Positions 18,294-27,788 of a stretch of 64,000 nucleotides of DNA are shown piece after piece (the first letter of the stretch is position 1; each line of letters opens with the position of its first letter). Under the pieces are notes generated by a model that saw nothing but the letters and a program-made list of their open reading frames with translations, searched no databases and was not told the origin of the DNA. Origin of the DNA: Actinopolyspora alba (lineage in GTDB: Bacteria > Actinomycetota > Actinomycetes > Mycobacteriales > Pseudonocardiaceae); contig NZ_FOMZ01000020.1 of NCBI RefSeq assembly GCF_900112765.1, positions 1 through 64,000 of the forward strand. Direction: 5' to 3'. Position numbers and translations under genes: made by a program.

Positions 18294-18884
18294 TCAGCGG
18301 AACCGGGTGACGCGCTTGTGCTGCCGGAAAAGCACGAAGAAACCGGGTAGACACGCCACCCACGTCAATGGTCCGAAGAACAACGTGAGGATGCTGGAAG
18401 GGCCGGTGGGCCCTCCGTCGAGGAAGAGCGGTGCGAGCAGTCCGATCAGAGTACCGAAAACATCGGTCGCCGTGACAAAGAGTAATAGATAAAGCGCGAG
18501 GCGTTTATTGCGCCACGCCCGCCGAACATCGATGTGATAGCCGGGCGGAACGTGCATCCTGTCACGTGTTACGACTTCTCCGTTTCCGATCAACGTGTGT
18601 CTGGCGGCCAGCATGGCACCGAACATCACGAATCCTCCCAGTGCGAGAAAGAACGCCGCGAGAATGAGCATCCACGCTGTCGAATCGCCCTCCGCCAGGA
18701 ATATCAGCCCGCCAAACCCCAACAGCAGCACAACGGCGATCGAAAGCAGGACGTAGCAAACGCCCATGACCAGGTAGAGAGCGACAAGCCTCCCGAACTC
18801 AGCGGGATGAATCAGCTGGTATTCGGACTCCCGAACCAGCCCCGCGGGATGGTCACCGGACATGCCACTCACTGGAGTCTCCAT
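18294..18884 (-). CDS. Integral membrane protein of unknown function, atypical codon use
   Basis: 196 residues with about five hydrophobic segments, including LVALYLVMGVCYVLLSIAVV, LILAAFFLALGGFVMFGAML, LYLLLFVTATDVFGTLIGLL and FFGPLTWVACLPGFFVLF. No family recognised. It uses codons rare in its neighbours, with a run CTT TAT CTA TTA CTC TTT near 18477-18494. The in-frame TTA (18483-18485) is a possible bldA-type control point and suggests recent acquisition. Start uncertain: ATG 18884 is used, ATG 18863 (MSGDHPAG) is an alternative with GAGTGG close by. Confidence 0.7.
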   Translation of the reverse strand: METPVSGMSGDHPAGLVRESEYQLIHPAEFGRLVALYLVMGVCYVLLSIAVVLLLGFGGLIFLAEGDSTAWMLILAAFFLALGGFVMFGAMLAARHTLIGNGEVVTRDRMHVPPGYHIDVRRAWRNKRLALYLLLFVTATDVFGTLIGLLAPLFLDGGPTGPSSILTLFFGPLTWVACLPGFFVLFRQHKRVTRFR

Positions 18885-19373
18885 CTCTCACACTGGCGTC
18901 GGAAATTTTCCCTTGTTGTGCTGTCGTATCGAATCAACCCGTTCGGGCGGCCATCTGAGAGCTGGAACACGTGACCTCGCATCGCGATCGTTACCCACTG
19001 CTTCACGGAACTCGCCCCACATGTTCACGACCGGATCAGCGAGACATTGACCGCCTCGAAAACCGAGGTTCGTACGATGCCGGATCGGTCAATCGGTGCT
19101 CCTCTCGTGAAGTCGATCGACATGCAAACTAGCAATGCTCCTGTGGCTCTGTGGCCGTTTTCACCGAATCGCCGATACGAGGACGAGGCTTCCCGTCCGA
19201 GGCGAACGGTGCGGCCCTGCGGGCCCACCCGCTCGTGAAGGAGTGATCCAGCTCCCACGTGGCACCCGGCCGCCCGTGAGGGAACTCGCAGGTCAGTTAC
19301 GCTTTGCTCGTAACGCCGACCATCCGCGCCCGCGGTAGCGGGACGGATCCGCACAGTTTCCGGAGCGACGCCC
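18885..19373. other. Intergenic region upstream of purS, no gene seen
   Basis: About 490 bp. Several open frames but none with a ribosome binding site or coding bias. A small dyad GTTAC-N9-GTAAC (about 19296-19314) lies in the promoter-proximal part before purS and could be a control site. Confidence 0.4.
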
Positions 19374-19613
19374 GTGGCCCGAGTCGTTGTCGACGTAATG
19401 CCGAAGCAGGAGATCCTCGATCCGCAGGGACAGGCGGTTGCCAACGCGCTGCCCCGGCAGGGATTCGAGGGGATCTCGGAAGTCCGTCAGGGGAAGCGGT
19501 TCGAGCTGGAGGTCGACGACGGTGTCGACGACGACACGCTCGCCCGAATCGCGGAGAACTTCCTGGCCAACCCCGTGATCGAGGACTGGGCCGTGCGCCG
19601 GGTGGAATCGTGA
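19374..19613 (+). CDS. purS: Phosphoribosylformylglycinamidine synthase subunit PurS
   Basis: Small structural subunit of the three-part FGAM synthase, fourth step of purine synthesis; 79 residues, normal for PurS. The sequence [18 protein letters not shown] and the C-terminal [12 protein letters not shown] are typical. GTG start with CGGAG upstream; an ATG is not available. The stop overlaps the purQ start as GTGA. It bridges PurQ and PurL in the complex. Confidence 0.93.
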   Translation: MARVVVDVMPKQEILDPQGQAVANALPRQGFEGISEVRQGKRFELEVDDGVDDDTLARIAENFLANPVIEDWAVRRVES

Positions 19614-20296
19614 GCGCCGCCGGGGCCAGGATCGGGGTCATCACCTTCCCGGGCTCGCTGGACGACGGCGACGCCCGCCGCGCGGTGCGCCGGGCGGGTG
19701 CCTCGGACGTGGGGCTGTGGCACGGTGACGCCGACCTGCACGGAGTGGACGCCGTGATCGTCCCCGGCGGGTTCAGTTACGGCGACTACCTGCGTTGCGG
19801 CGCCATCGCCAAGTTCGCGCCGGTCATGACCGAGGTGGTGCGCGCGGCCGGGCAGGGCATGCCGGTGCTCGGGGTGTGCAACGGGTTCCAGGTGTTGTGC
19901 GAGGCCGGGCTGCTGCCCGGCGTGCTGACCCGCAACTCGGGGCTGCACTACGTCTGCCGCGACCAGTGGCTGCGCGTGGACAACAACACCAGCACCTGGA
20001 CCACCCGCTACGAACCCGGTGCCGAGCTGCTGATCCCGATCAAGCACGGCGAGGGCCGCTACGTGGCCGAGGACCCGGTGCTGGACCGCCTGGAGGGCGA
20101 CGGCCGGGTGCTGTTCCGCTACGTGGACGGCAACCCGAACGGCTCGCGACGCGACATCGCCGGAATCACCGACGAACGCGGCAGGGTGGCCGGGCTGATG
20201 CCCCACCCCGAGCACGCGGTCGATCCACTCACGGGGCCCACCGACGACGGCCTCGGCATGTTCCTGTCCGCCCTCGACACCCTGGTGGCAGCATGA
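19610..20296 (+). CDS. purQ: Phosphoribosylformylglycinamidine synthase, glutaminase subunit PurQ
   Basis: Class I glutamine amidotransferase that feeds ammonia to PurL; 228 residues. The nucleophile is in GVCNGFQVL, the oxyanion region is [17 protein letters not shown], and the His/Glu of the triad are in [12 protein letters not shown] start at 19610 overlaps the purS stop by 4 bp, and its own stop overlaps purL as ATGA. This coupling ensures balanced subunits. Confidence 0.95.
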   Translation: MSAAGARIGVITFPGSLDDGDARRAVRRAGASDVGLWHGDADLHGVDAVIVPGGFSYGDYLRCGAIAKFAPVMTEVVRAAGQGMPVLGVCNGFQVLCEAGLLPGVLTRNSGLHYVCRDQWLRVDNNTSTWTTRYEPGAELLIPIKHGEGRYVAEDPVLDRLEGDGRVLFRYVDGNPNGSRRDIAGITDERGRVAGLMPHPEHAVDPLTGPTDDGLGMFLSALDTLVAA

Positions 20297-22626
20297 CCGA
20301 CCCCACCCGCGAAGCCGCGACGCAGGACCCGGCCACGCCGAACGGCGCCGAACCGGTGGACAGCGTCGAGCACGCCGCGCGGACCCCCGAACTCGACCAG
20401 CCGTACCGCGAGCTCGGCCTCGCCGACGACGAGTACGAGCGCATCCGCGAGATCCTCGGGAGGCGTCCCACCGAGGCCGAGCTGGCGATGTACTCGGTGA
20501 TGTGGAGCGAGCACTGCTCCTACAAGTCCTCCAAGACGCACCTGAAGTACTTCGGCGAGACCACCACCGACGAGATGCGCGCCAAGATGCTGGCGGGCAT
20601 CGGTGAGAACGCGGGAGTCGTCGACATCGGCGACGGCTGGGCGGTCACCTTCAAGGTGGAAAGCCACAACCACCCCTCGTATGTGGAGCCCTACCAGGGC
20701 GCGGCCACCGGTGTCGGGGGCATCGTGCGCGACATCATGGCGATGGGCGCGCGTCCCGTGGCGGTGGCCGACCCGCTGCGGTTCGGTCCGGCCGACGCCG
20801 CCGACACCCGCCGCGTACTGCCCGGTGTGGTGGAGGGAGTCGGTGGCTACGGCAACTGCCTCGGGCTGCCCAACATCGGCGGCGAGGTGGTCTTCGACGA
20901 GTCCTACGCACGGAATCCGCTGGTCAACGCGATGTGCGTCGGTGTGCTCAAGTCCGACGAGCTGCAGCTGGCACACGCCACCGGGACGGGCAACAAGGTG
21001 ATCCTGTTCGGTGCCCGAACCGGGCTGGACGGCATCGGCGGTGTCTCGGTGCTGGCCTCGGAGACCTTCAGCGGTGACGAGACCGGCAGCGGCCGCAAGA
21101 AGCTGCCCAGTGTGCAGGTGGGCGATCCCTTCACCGAGAAGGTGCTCATCGAGTGCTGCCTGGAGCTCTACGGCTCGGACCTGGTCGTGGGGGTCCAGGA
21201 TCTCGGCGGTGCCGGGCTCTCCTGCGCCACCTCCGAGCTGGCGGCGGCCGGTGACGGCGGCATGCGGATCGATCTGGACACGGTGCCGCTGCGGGCCGAG
21301 GGGATGAACCCGGCCGAGATCCTGTCCAGCGAGTCGCAGGAGCGGATGTGCGCGATCGTCCGCCCCGAGGACGTGGACTCCTTCATGGCGGTCTGCCGCA
21401 AGTGGGACGTGACGGCGACGGTCATCGGCGAGGTGACCGACGAGGAGCACCTGCGGATCGACTGGCGGGGCGAGTGCGTGGTCGACGTCCCGCCCCGGAC
21501 CGTGGCCGACGAGGGACCGGTCTATCAGCGCCCGGTGCGGCGCCCCGCGGAACAGGACCTGATCGCCGCGGACGACGCGAACACCCTGTCGCGCCCGGCC
21601 ACGGCGGCCGAGCTGCGCGAGACCGTGCTGCGGATGGCGGCCTCGCCCAACCTGTGCTCCCGGGAGTGGGTGACCGGCCAGTACGACCACTACGTGCGAG
21701 GCAACACCGTGCTGGCGCAGCCCTCCGACGGGGGCGTGCTGCGGGTGGACGAGGAGACCGACCGCGGCATCGCCGTGGCAACCGACTGCAACGCCCGCTA
21801 CACCAGGCTCGATCCCTACGAGGGTGCGCGTCTGGCGCTGGCAGAGGCATACCGCAACGTCGCGGTCACGGGCTCCAAGCCGGTGGCGGTCACCAACTGC
21901 CTCAACTTCGGGTCTGCCGAGGACCCCGGCGTGATGTGGCAGTTCCAGCAGTCCGTGCGGGGGCTCGCCGACGCGGCCGCCGAACTCGGCATCCCGGTCA
22001 CCGGCGGCAACGTGAGCTTCTACAACCAGACCGGTGGCGACCCGATCCTGCCGACACCGGTCGCCGGGGTGCTCGGGGTCATCGACGACGTGACCGCCCG
22101 GATCCCCACCGGTATCGGAGCGGCGCCGGGCGAGTCGCTGCTGCTGTTGGGAGACACCCGCGAGGAGTTCGGCGGTTCCGAGTGGAGCCGGGTGGTGCAC
22201 GGCCACCTCGGCGGCACCCCGCCGCGAGTGGATCTGGCACGGGAACGGCTGCTCGCCGACGTGCTGGGGATCGGTTCGCGGGACGGACTGATCTCGGCCG
22301 CGCACGATCTCTCCGAGGGCGGACTGGCCCAGGCGCTGGTGGAGATGTCGCTGATCGGTGAGACCGGGGCGCGGATCGTGCTGCCGGAGGAGGCGGACCC
22401 GTTCGTTTGGCTGTTCGCCGAGTCGGCGGGTCGGGTCGCGGTGTCGGTGCCGCGCGGTGCGGAACTGAAGTTCACCGAGCTCTGCTCGGCGCGTGGTCTG
22501 CCGTGCTCGAAGATCGGCGTGGTGGACGACGAGTCGCGGGCGCTGGAGATCCAGGGCGTCGGCGACATCCCGCTGTCGGAACTGCGGGAGGCGTGGGAAG
22601 GCACGCTTCCCCGACTGTTCGGCTGA
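20293..22626 (+). CDS. purL: Phosphoribosylformylglycinamidine synthase subunit PurL
   Basis: ATP-dependent synthetase subunit of FGAM synthase; 777 residues, the small-PurL size. Recognisable blocks are [16 protein letters not shown] near the N-terminus, [20 protein letters not shown] with ATP/metal ligands, [15 protein letters not shown] and [15 protein letters not shown] overlaps the purQ stop (ATGA). The first ~40 residues are an extra acidic tail. Confidence 0.96.
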   Translation: MTDPTREAATQDPATPNGAEPVDSVEHAARTPELDQPYRELGLADDEYERIREILGRRPTEAELAMYSVMWSEHCSYKSSKTHLKYFGETTTDEMRAKMLAGIGENAGVVDIGDGWAVTFKVESHNHPSYVEPYQGAATGVGGIVRDIMAMGARPVAVADPLRFGPADAADTRRVLPGVVEGVGGYGNCLGLPNIGGEVVFDESYARNPLVNAMCVGVLKSDELQLAHATGTGNKVILFGARTGLDGIGGVSVLASETFSGDETGSGRKKLPSVQVGDPFTEKVLIECCLELYGSDLVVGVQDLGGAGLSCATSELAAAGDGGMRIDLDTVPLRAEGMNPAEILSSESQERMCAIVRPEDVDSFMAVCRKWDVTATVIGEVTDEEHLRIDWRGECVVDVPPRTVADEGPVYQRPVRRPAEQDLIAADDANTLSRPATAAELRETVLRMAASPNLCSREWVTGQYDHYVRGNTVLAQPSDGGVLRVDEETDRGIAVATDCNARYTRLDPYEGARLALAEAYRNVAVTGSKPVAVTNCLNFGSAEDPGVMWQFQQSVRGLADAAAELGIPVTGGNVSFYNQTGGDPILPTPVAGVLGVIDDVTARIPTGIGAAPGESLLLLGDTREEFGGSEWSRVVHGHLGGTPPRVDLARERLLADVLGIGSRDGLISAAHDLSEGGLAQALVEMSLIGETGARIVLPEEADPFVWLFAESAGRVAVSVPRGAELKFTELCSARGLPCSKIGVVDDESRALEIQGVGDIPLSELREAWEGTLPRLFG

Positions 22627-22640
22627 TCGTTTCCGGGTGA

Positions 22641-22672
22641 GTGCCGTCGACACCGACGCCTGTCGGCGGCAC
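22641..22672. terminator. Hairpin between convergent purL and lysozyme genes
   Basis: GTGCCGTCGAC (22641-22651) pairs with GTCGGCGGCAC (22662-22672), 11 bp with one G-U pair and a 10-nt loop. It starts 14 bp after the purL stop. Probably serves purL. Confidence 0.6.
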
Positions 22673-22808
22673 CCACCTCCCGGAACTCGTAGCGGGAGTC
22701 GTTCCCGTGGTCGGGTTTCGGTACGTGAGTCGGCGTCGCACGGTGACGCGCTCGGTCCTGGTGGTTGCCCTCAAGCGACGAGCGGTGCCGTCCCGCGAGA
22801 AATCCGGC

Positions 22809-23627
22809 TCACCCGCGAGCCAGCCGCTCGAGCTGGTCGTAGGAACCGTTGAACAGGTTCTTGTCCAACGGGGACGAGGTGTACTGCCAGAAGGTGTGGA
22901 ACCCCCAGCCGTGTGGCAGCGGGCCGATGTAGTCGTTGTAGCGCGCGACCCACAGGGGATTGGTGTCGCCGAAGTCCGAGGCCACGCACTTGTTCCACCA
23001 GCTGGTGCTGGTGTAGATGGTGGGATATCTGCCGGTCAGTTTCCGATAGGTGTCGCTGAAGTCCCGGATCCAGTCGGTCATGGCCGCCTTGCTCTTGCCG
23101 TAGCAGGTGGGGCCGTACGGGTTGTACTCGATGTCCAACGCGCCGGGCAGGGTTTTGCCGTCGGCGGACCAGCCACCGCCGTTGGCGACGAAGTAGCGCG
23201 CCTGGGCGGCTCCACCGGAACGGTCGGGCAGTGCGAAGTGGTAGGCACCCCGGATCATTCCGACCTTGTACGAGCCGGTGTACTGGTGATTGAAGTCCGG
23301 ACTGGTGTAGCCGGTCCCCTCGGTGGCCTTGACGTAGGCGAACCGCATTCCCTTGTTCCACCAGTGTCGCCAGTTGACCCAGTTCTGGTGTCCACTCACG
23401 TCCATCCCCTTGACCGAGGGATTGCGTGCCGTGGCGGGATCGGCGGACGGATCACCGCCCTCGTGTTCGCGGATCTGCGAGCCCATGTCGTGGCCCGCCC
23501 GCTGCTGTGCCGGCGACGAGTCGTTCACGGCCTGTGCGGAGGTGCCCAGCAGCATTACCGTGCCGAACAACGCTGATAAGGCAACGGTCAGCGCTCGGGC
23601 GCGACCGCGTCCCCTCGAACGGTGCAT
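22809..23627 (-). CDS. Secreted GH25 lysozyme (muramidase)
   Basis: Glycoside hydrolase family 25 N-acetylmuramidase; 272 residues. A signal peptide (ALTVALSALFGTVMLLGTSA then QA) is followed by a linker and the GH25 barrel starting GMDVSGHQNWVNW. The barrel has the catalytic acidic residues in GALDIEYNPYGPTCYG and the region FAYVKATEGTGYTSPDF. The stretch FHTFWQYTSSP near the end is also typical. ATG at 23625-23627 with GAGGGGA upstream. It would cut peptidoglycan outside the cell, in growth, spore release or competition. Confidence 0.92.
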   Translation of the reverse strand: MHRSRGRGRARALTVALSALFGTVMLLGTSAQAVNDSSPAQQRAGHDMGSQIREHEGGDPSADPATARNPSVKGMDVSGHQNWVNWRHWWNKGMRFAYVKATEGTGYTSPDFNHQYTGSYKVGMIRGAYHFALPDRSGGAAQARYFVANGGGWSADGKTLPGALDIEYNPYGPTCYGKSKAAMTDWIRDFSDTYRKLTGRYPTIYTSTSWWNKCVASDFGDTNPLWVARYNDYIGPLPHGWGFHTFWQYTSSPLDKNLFNGSYDQLERLARG

Positions 23628-23985
23628 GATTGTCCCCTCGTGCTCGTCCAGCGGCCCGGGGGCGTGGCGTCGGTCCCCACGGGTAACCGCCGTTGTGGAA
23701 TTCCGGTCGTGCGTGAAAGACTGCGATCGTTCCACCGCACCACTAGATATCGTGTTACCTTTTCACCACAATGAGGCAAATCGGACAACGCGCGTTTCGC
23801 GAAACTCGACCCGTTCGAGTGACATGATCAGCCGATTCGATCTTTGTCAGCACTTCCCGCCAATTCACAGCGGCTAGCTACCCTGGTCGGCAACAGGTTC
23901 CGCGTTCGACCGACGGGTGGCATCGGCCGTATGCTCCCCACGTACTTTGCGCGGGCGACTACGAGAAGCGGAGGGCGCCGCGGGC

Positions 23986-26163
23986 ATGACCGGCTGGACA
24001 GCGCCTGTTTCAAGCGCTCACGAGGTGACGGGTGTGGACGGACAGCGCAAACGGGACTTCGCCGCCGCCTGGAGCCGGGCGCTCGTGGGGACCAGTTACG
24101 TGCCGATGACCGGCGCGGAAGTGGAAGAGCTGCTGGAGGGCTACACCGACCGGCTGGCCGAAGCGTTGCTGAGCGAACCGCAGAACACCGACGCCGCTCG
24201 CGAGATCGGTTCCGAACTGGTGTCCGTGCACTTCACCGGCGCCGACTCCCTCGCGAGAACGATCGAGAACGTCGGGGAGCACATGCTCCCCGCGTTCGGC
24301 ATCGCGGAGAGCCCCGAGATGCGAACGCGCGTCTCGGCGATACAGTCCGCGATCTCGGCGGGATTCATGCAGGCGGCCCGCAAGCGGACCCTGGACGAGC
24401 AGGAAGCCATCCGCCAGGCCGTGCTGGACGCGCGCGACTCCGTCGAGCAGGCGCTGCGCACCAGCGAGGCCAGGTTCCGGGCGATCTTCGCCGAAGCCGC
24501 CATCGGTATCGGGATCGCCGACACTGAGGGACGGATCATGGAGGCCAACGCCTCGTTGCGGCGGATCCTGGGACGCACCTCCGAGGAGCTGCGCGGCCTG
24601 ATGGTCTACGACCTGGTCGACCCCGAGGACAACGACACCGTCTGGCGGGTCTACGAGGAACTCGTCCGCGGCGAACGCGAGCAGTACCGGGTCGAGAAAC
24701 GCTTCACCCGTCCGGACGGAAGCAAGTCGTGGACCGAGCTGATCGTGTCGCTGGTACGCGGCGAGGACGGCCTGCCGCTCTACCAGGTCGCGATGATGGA
24801 GGACGTCACCGACCGCAAGATGCTGCAGGACCGACTGCGGCACCAGGCCCTGCACGACCCGCTGACCGGCCTGCCCAACCGTGCCCTCTTCCTGGACCGG
24901 CTCACCGAGGCGCTGCGCGAGGACTCCGAGAGCACGAAGCGAACCGACCGGGTGGCGCTGTGCTACATGGATCTGGACGGCTTCAAGGTCATCAACGACA
25001 GTCTCGGACATCACGTGGGTGACGACCTGCTGGTGACCGTGGCACAGCGCCTCGACGAGGCCGTGCGGGGCGAGGACCGGCTCGTCGCGCGGATGGGCGG
25101 GGACGAGTTCGTGATCCTCATCCAGGGATCGCAGGGCACGGAGCAGGCCATCGAAGTGGCCAACCACGTGCTGGAAACCCTGGTTTCCCCGATGCGGGTC
25201 GGCAACCAGGAGCTCGCGGTCTCGGCCAGCATCGGGATTCTGGAGCGATCCACGGCGGGACAGACACCCGCCGAACTGATGCGCGACGCGGACGTCACGC
25301 TGTACTGGGCCAAGGCCGAGGGCAAGAACCAGTGGGCGCTGTTCGACACCGAACGCAACGCGAACGAGGTCGCGCAGTTCCGGCTCTCGGCCGCCATGCC
25401 GGCGGCGCTGGAACGCGAGGAGTTCTACGTCGACTACCAGCCGCTGGTGGAGCTCGGCGAGTACACCGTCTCCGGTGTGGAGGCGCTGGTGCGGTGGTGG
25501 CACCCCGAGCTGGGCAGGCTCGGCCCCGACCGGTTCATCGGCCTCGCCGAGGAGACCGGCATGATCGTCCCGTTGGGGCGCTGGGTGCTCCGCAAGGCGT
25601 GCGAGCAGGCGAAGGCCTGGCAGGACGAGTTCGGGCGGGACGCGCCCTTCATGAGCGTGAACCTGGCCGTGCGGCAGTCCCGGGACCCCAACCTCGTCTC
25701 CGACGTCGCCGAGATTCTCGACCGGACCGGTCTGGACCCGGCCAAACTACAGCTGGAGCTGACCGAGAGCGCGATCATGGGCACCGCCGACGAACCGCTC
25801 GAGGCCCTGCGCACCCTGTCCCGGATGGGAGTGCGCATCGCGATCGACGACTTCGGCACCGGCTACTCCAACCTGGCCTATCTACGGCACCTGCCCGTGC
25901 ACGAACTCAAGATCGCCGGTTCGTTCATGGAGGGGCTGGCCGACAGCGAGTGCATCGATCCGGTGGATGCCCGGATCGTGAGCACCCTGGTCGACCTGGC
26001 GCACACCCTGGGGCTGACCGTGACCGCCGAGGGCGTCGAAACCCGCGCCCAGGCCAAGCGGATGAGCGAGATCGGCTGTGAAACCGGGCAGGGCTGGCTC
26101 TTCGCGAAACCGGGCGCCCCGGACGCGGTACGGGAACTGCTGACCGCCGAACAGCACCGGTGA
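23986..26163 (+). CDS. Bifunctional GGDEF-EAL cyclic-di-GMP protein with PAS sensor
   Basis: 725-residue putative diguanylate cyclase/phosphodiesterase. Order: an N-terminal helical domain (~15-160), PAS/PAC (~170-285, including VAMMEDVTDRKMLQ), GGDEF (~290-455) with intact MGGDEFVIL and YMDLDGFKVIND, and EAL (~470-715). The EAL part has VEALVRWWHP, MSVNLAV, ELTESAIMG, DDFGTGYSNL, AEGVET and QGWLF, so catalysis looks possible. The usual LKID motif reads LKIA (about residue 641-644): lysine kept, aspartate lost. ATG 23986 has GGAGG 11 bp upstream. Cytoplasmic. Neighbouring genes include a second cyclase. Confidence 0.92.
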   Translation: MTGWTAPVSSAHEVTGVDGQRKRDFAAAWSRALVGTSYVPMTGAEVEELLEGYTDRLAEALLSEPQNTDAAREIGSELVSVHFTGADSLARTIENVGEHMLPAFGIAESPEMRTRVSAIQSAISAGFMQAARKRTLDEQEAIRQAVLDARDSVEQALRTSEARFRAIFAEAAIGIGIADTEGRIMEANASLRRILGRTSEELRGLMVYDLVDPEDNDTVWRVYEELVRGEREQYRVEKRFTRPDGSKSWTELIVSLVRGEDGLPLYQVAMMEDVTDRKMLQDRLRHQALHDPLTGLPNRALFLDRLTEALREDSESTKRTDRVALCYMDLDGFKVINDSLGHHVGDDLLVTVAQRLDEAVRGEDRLVARMGGDEFVILIQGSQGTEQAIEVANHVLETLVSPMRVGNQELAVSASIGILERSTAGQTPAELMRDADVTLYWAKAEGKNQWALFDTERNANEVAQFRLSAAMPAALEREEFYVDYQPLVELGEYTVSGVEALVRWWHPELGRLGPDRFIGLAEETGMIVPLGRWVLRKACEQAKAWQDEFGRDAPFMSVNLAVRQSRDPNLVSDVAEILDRTGLDPAKLQLELTESAIMGTADEPLEALRTLSRMGVRIAIDDFGTGYSNLAYLRHLPVHELKIAGSFMEGLADSECIDPVDARIVSTLVDLAHTLGLTVTAEGVETRAQAKRMSEIGCETGQGWLFAKPGAPDAVRELLTAEQHR

Positions 26164-26165
26164 CG

Positions 26166-26222
26166 CCGGAGCGTCCGGGTGAGACCGGAGCGTCCGAGTG
26201 ACTCCGGAACACCCGAGTGACG
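26166..26222. repeat. Three tandem 19-bp repeats
   Basis: Immediately after the GGDEF-EAL stop, three 19-bp units share the pattern CCGGAgCgtCCGaGTGAnn (26166-26184, 26185-26203, 26204-26222), with the third more divergent. Function unknown. The following stretch to 26440 holds no gene. Confidence 0.7.
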
Positions 26223-26440
26223 TCGACTCGTCCCGAGGACGCCACCGGTGCGGCCCGCTTCCCCCGCGTCGGCCGAGCTGTCCCGAGGTTGTCGGGTGAG
26301 TCCCCGGAACCGAGCTCCCGGACCACGCCGCCGGCCCTGTCGTGGACGGCCGGACGTGGCCGCCGCCGGGAGCCGGCCGCGGCGGATACGCCGTGCCGAC
26401 TCGCGACGGCCGCGGGCCGAAGTCGGCCCAGCGGGAGACG

Positions 26441-27292
26441 TCAGTCCTTCAACTGCCGCTCCGCACGGCTGATCACCGAATGCACCGAGGCGTTGCCGTC
26501 ACTCGTGACCCAGGAGACCCGAACGCTCGGTCGGACCTGTCTGCGCTGCAGCCGCATGGGGCGGACCACCGCGCTGCGGGCACCCTCCGCGATCTCGTCC
26601 CCGGTCCCGCTGGGATGTTCCACGACCAACGCGAACTCGTCACCACCGAAGCGGGCCACGGTGTGCTCGTCGGCGACGCTCTGCCGCAGCCTCCCCGCGA
26701 TCATGGTCAACAGCTCGTCCCCCTGGGCGAAGCCGTGGTCGACGTTGAACTGTTCGAGCCTGCGGACGTCCACGAGCACCAACGTGGTCAGGGTGGTACG
26801 ACAACGGGCCCGCGCCAGTGCCTGGTCGAGCCTGTCCAGCAGCAGCACCCGCCCCGGCAGGCCCGTCAACGGATCCGTCATTCCACGGGAGTGCGACACG
26901 TCGGAATCCACCGGTTGGAGGAACATCAACACCCGCTGTTGCGAACAGGTGCGGGTGGGCTGGTAGTCCATCCAGAGGTGTCCACTCGGCTTGCCCTCCC
27001 GGGTGATCACGACGGGCGTGGACATCCGGGTGCCGGTACGCAGCACCTGGCTGGTCAGATCGGTCCAGTCGGGCAGTCGCGCTCCGGTACTGTCCCGCAT
27101 CGCCCAGTCCGCCGGGCGCGAACCGGTGAGCAGATCCGTGCGATCCAGCCGCAGCAGATCCGCGGCGGCGTCGTTCGTGGCCAACACCTGACCCCGCTCG
27201 TCGGTGAGCATGAATCCGGCGGTCAGACTCATGATGAGTTCATCCCACACCCCGGTGAACTGGGATACGCCAGTGGCATAGACAACACTCAT
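26441..27292 (-). CDS. Diguanylate cyclase with N-terminal PAS-like domain
   Basis: 283-residue soluble protein. The N-terminal ~130 residues look like a PAS sensor (MSLTAGFMLTDERGQVLATN), followed by a GGDEF domain with an intact signature RFGGDEFALVVEH (~residue 212). In the first metal-ligand strand the usual DxDxFK reads VDVRRLEQFN, keeping the first Asp but not the second. It would make c-di-GMP from two GTP. ATG 27290-27292 with GGGGAGGG upstream. It is convergent with the GGDEF-EAL gene. Confidence 0.88.
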   Translation of the reverse strand: MSVVYATGVSQFTGVWDELIMSLTAGFMLTDERGQVLATNDAAADLLRLDRTDLLTGSRPADWAMRDSTGARLPDWTDLTSQVLRTGTRMSTPVVITREGKPSGHLWMDYQPTRTCSQQRVLMFLQPVDSDVSHSRGMTDPLTGLPGRVLLLDRLDQALARARCRTTLTTLVLVDVRRLEQFNVDHGFAQGDELLTMIAGRLRQSVADEHTVARFGGDEFALVVEHPSGTGDEIAEGARSAVVRPMRLQRRQVRPSVRVSWVTSDGNASVHSVISRAERQLKD

Positions 27293-27788
27293 TCGGAGCT
27301 ACCCTCCCCACCAGATGGAGCAGTGAATTTGAGCCTCCCCTCGTAGCGGGATCGAATTCAAGGGTTCCGACACCACACGTCATGGTGTTTTTTCGTTGAG
27401 TCACTAACACAACGTGAGCACTGTCGAACCCCGGAAACCCGAGGTGATGTTTTCGCGACGGTTCGGCGACGTCGAGATGAACCGTGGCGGTCCTCCGGCG
27501 TCGCGCCCCGACCTCCTACTCTGGTTGACGTCTCGACTGCTGTCCGGGAACGCGTTCCCTCCCGAACGATCGGCCCGCCGATGGAGTCGTCCGGCTCACC
27601 GACCCGTGCCACGGGCTCCGTCGCGCGTGGCGGACCCCGCGACACGGGCACTCGACGGCTCGGAGTCCCCGGAAGCCGAGCGGGAACGGACGCGGTTCTC
27701 GGACCGCCCGACGAACCAGCAGGACCAACAGGACGGTGGCAGTGTGCGGCCGACAACACAATTCCCCGAACGGGGATCACTTGTCAGC
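27293..27788. other. Divergent promoter region, no gene seen
   Basis: About 495 bp between the diguanylate cyclase and the GT87 gene. The GT87 frame stays open through it, but its translation (Arg/Pro/Ser-rich) does not resemble protein and has no convincing start before 27744. The part near 27380-27425 is AT-richer than its surroundings and may hold promoters. Confidence 0.4.

Noticed and set aside
22639-22808. Possible small gene between purL and the lysozyme
   Set aside because: Only 170 bp with a terminator hairpin and no start with a ribosome binding site.
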